Positions 63,031-64,000 of a DNA stretch of 64,000 bases are shown piece after piece. This stretch comes from Filimonas zeae (lineage in GTDB: Bacteria; Bacteroidota; Bacteroidia; Chitinophagales; Chitinophagaceae): the NCBI RefSeq assembly GCF_014641615.1, contig NZ_BMIB01000002.1:186001-250000 (forward strand), given 5' to 3'. Every line of letters starts with the position of its first letter. The stretch's first letter is position 1. Under the pieces are notes generated by a model. It ran no database searches and had not been told where the DNA came from. It saw nothing but the letters and a program-made list of their open reading frames with translations. The translations under genes were made by a program, and so were the position numbers.

Positions 63031-64000
63031 TATTTAGTGGTTAACAGTTTAAAACAATGTCGCTCTCCATTATAGTAAAAAGCAACTATATACACCCCTG
63101 CTGCCCATTGGCCGCCAAAACTTACTTTATCTGCGCCGCTTATATCCTGCCTGCTCATTACCTGCCCCATTATATTGGTTACCACCAGCGAGCCTTTTAT
63201 ACCCGCCGGTAGCTGGTAGCTGGCTGTAATAGTTACACCATCACTTTGCGCATTACAGTTAGCAGCAGCCGGGGTTACTACCGGTGGCTGCTGATTGCCG
63301 TTACCGCCACTAAGGCTGGTACGGCTGAACACCAGGGCAAACCTGCTTTCATAAGTACCGGCCGCAAGTGTTACCTTATAGGTATTATTCAGCCACATAT
63401 CGTGTAAAGTGCCCGTGGCTTTATCCCGCAGGTATATATACATGCCCGCCGGCCAGTGGCTGGAGCCATTCAGTTTCAGTTGTATCGTACCTGCTTTTTC
63501 CACCTTGCAGCCCAGCGGTATGCTAACTGAGGTATCTGGCAACGGCATGCCGTTAATAGAAAGCTGCTGACCATCTGGTGTAAGGTTATATACATTCGGC
63601 ACGTCGGCAGCCGTATTCATCATCTTCAGCGCATCCCACTCTTTATCAAAAGCAGCTGTGGCAGAATCATCCAGATACACCACCAGCCCGTCTGGTACCG
63701 CAGCTCCGCCTTCAAAAGCCGCTGATAAACGTATCAGCGGCTCATCACCACCACGCGCATTGCTTTTGCGGTAAAAGCTGGCATTGGTACCCGCAACTCT
63801 TGCCTGGTTTTTAACCGTAAGCGAACCTGTTACCGGATAAGCGCCATCAGATACATGTACAAAAAAGCCCTGCATGGCGGCTATGGTACTGCCCGCAATA
63901 CCGTTGCTGGAAACACCGTTGATATAACTGCTGTACGTGCCTGAGTAAGCATCTGTGGTACCGGCGCTGAAGAAGTAAACTGCATTGTCAATATTGTTTC
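63030..64000 (-). CDS. Type IX secretion-sorted surface protein (partial, N-terminus off the right edge)
   Basis: The frame is open to base 64000 and gives about 323 C-terminal residues. They start NNIDNAVYFFSAGTTDAYSG and include GVSSNGIAGSTIAAMQGFFV, AALKMM-like DALKMMNTAADVPN and QLSINGMPLPDTSVSIPLG, a pattern frequent in large Bacteroidota surface proteins. The last 80 residues are a type A T9SS sorting domain (Por_Secre_tail): VVTNIMGQVMSRQDISG, WAAGVYIVAFYYNGERHCFK and LLTTK. It should be exported by T9SS and attached to the cell surface. It is upstream of, and overlaps, the DUF4402 gene (TAATG). Confidence 0.82.
   Translation of the reverse strand, partial: NNIDNAVYFFSAGTTDAYSGTYSSYINGVSSNGIAGSTIAAMQGFFVHVSDGAYPVTGSLTVKNQARVAGTNASFYRKSNARGGDEPLIRLSAAFEGGAAVPDGLVVYLDDSATAAFDKEWDALKMMNTAADVPNVYNLTPDGQQLSINGMPLPDTSVSIPLGCKVEKAGTIQLKLNGSSHWPAGMYIYLRDKATGTLHDMWLNNTYKVTLAAGTYESRFALVFSRTSLSGGNGNQQPPVVTPAAANCNAQSDGVTITASYQLPAGIKGSLVVTNIMGQVMSRQDISGADKVSFGGQWAAGVYIVAFYYNGERHCFKLLTTK

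Noticed and set aside
1..64000. CRISPR arrays, rRNA, tRNA, integrase or transposase genes
   Set aside because: No regular repeat-spacer structure, RNA gene or recombinase-like protein was seen on either strand.

Overview
The window reads as chromosomal DNA of a Bacteroidota bacterium, most likely a Chitinophagaceae member (Chitinophaga/Filimonas-like). The reasons are three SusC/SusD pairs, a one-protein hybrid two-component regulator, a C-terminal type IX secretion sorting domain, a ResB-CcsA fusion, DUF4142 and DUF3606 proteins, many AraC-type regulators, Bacteroidota-style lipoprotein signals and TAnnTTTG promoter boxes. I see no rRNA, tRNA, CRISPR array, insertion sequence or prophage gene.

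Layout. 1-2553: arsenic operon on the minus strand (arsR, arsM, arsC, ACR3 pump; the pump runs off the left edge) with two near-identical palindromic operators. 2664-8899: a small membrane protein, then a TolC/RND/adaptor efflux operon ending in a strong terminator. 8916-14421: a metallophosphoesterase/nucleotidyltransferase pair, a small secreted protein, and a giant cytochrome c maturation protein with its own promoter. 14526-33680: a pectin-utilisation region with GH28 polygalacturonase, a collapsed GH28-like remnant, CE8 pectinesterase with a ricin-type domain, a hybrid two-component sensor and a SusC/SusD pair. It is interrupted by a SulP transporter, an SDR/AraC module and a very acidic protein. 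33733-44460: regulators and small-molecule enzymes, including a second SDR/AraC module, a third SDR next to a Crp/Fnr regulator with an FNR-type box, a VOC-NTF2 fusion, a receiver whose phospho-acceptor Asp is Glu, and a peroxiredoxin/AraC pair. 44481-54882: a fucoside-utilisation locus with two unlike GH29 fucosidases flanking SusC, SusD, DUF5000 and DUF4998 genes. 55085-59608: an orphan SusC/SusD pair. 59966-64000: an operon with stop/start overlaps encoding an outer-membrane usher-like protein, a DUF4402 pilin-like subunit and a T9SS-sorted surface protein (open at the right edge).

How it works together. The pectin and fucose loci follow the Sus logic: surface SusD lipoprotein captures glycan, SusC imports it, and secreted or lipid-anchored enzymes cut it. 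The pectin locus carries its own periplasmic sensor-regulator; no dedicated regulator is adjacent to the fucose locus. Several genes are decayed (14526-15049, 21204-21368, 21501-21860, 37670-37991, 42544-42609), at least two apparently by internal deletion, so this stretch looks like an accessory region under active turnover.

The most interesting item is the usher-like/DUF4402/T9SS operon at the right end: a possible chaperone-usher-type surface fibre system in a phylum not known for classical ones. Next are the FNR-type operator matched to an ETLSR recognition helix, the Glu-substituted receiver, and the duplicated SDR-AraC module.
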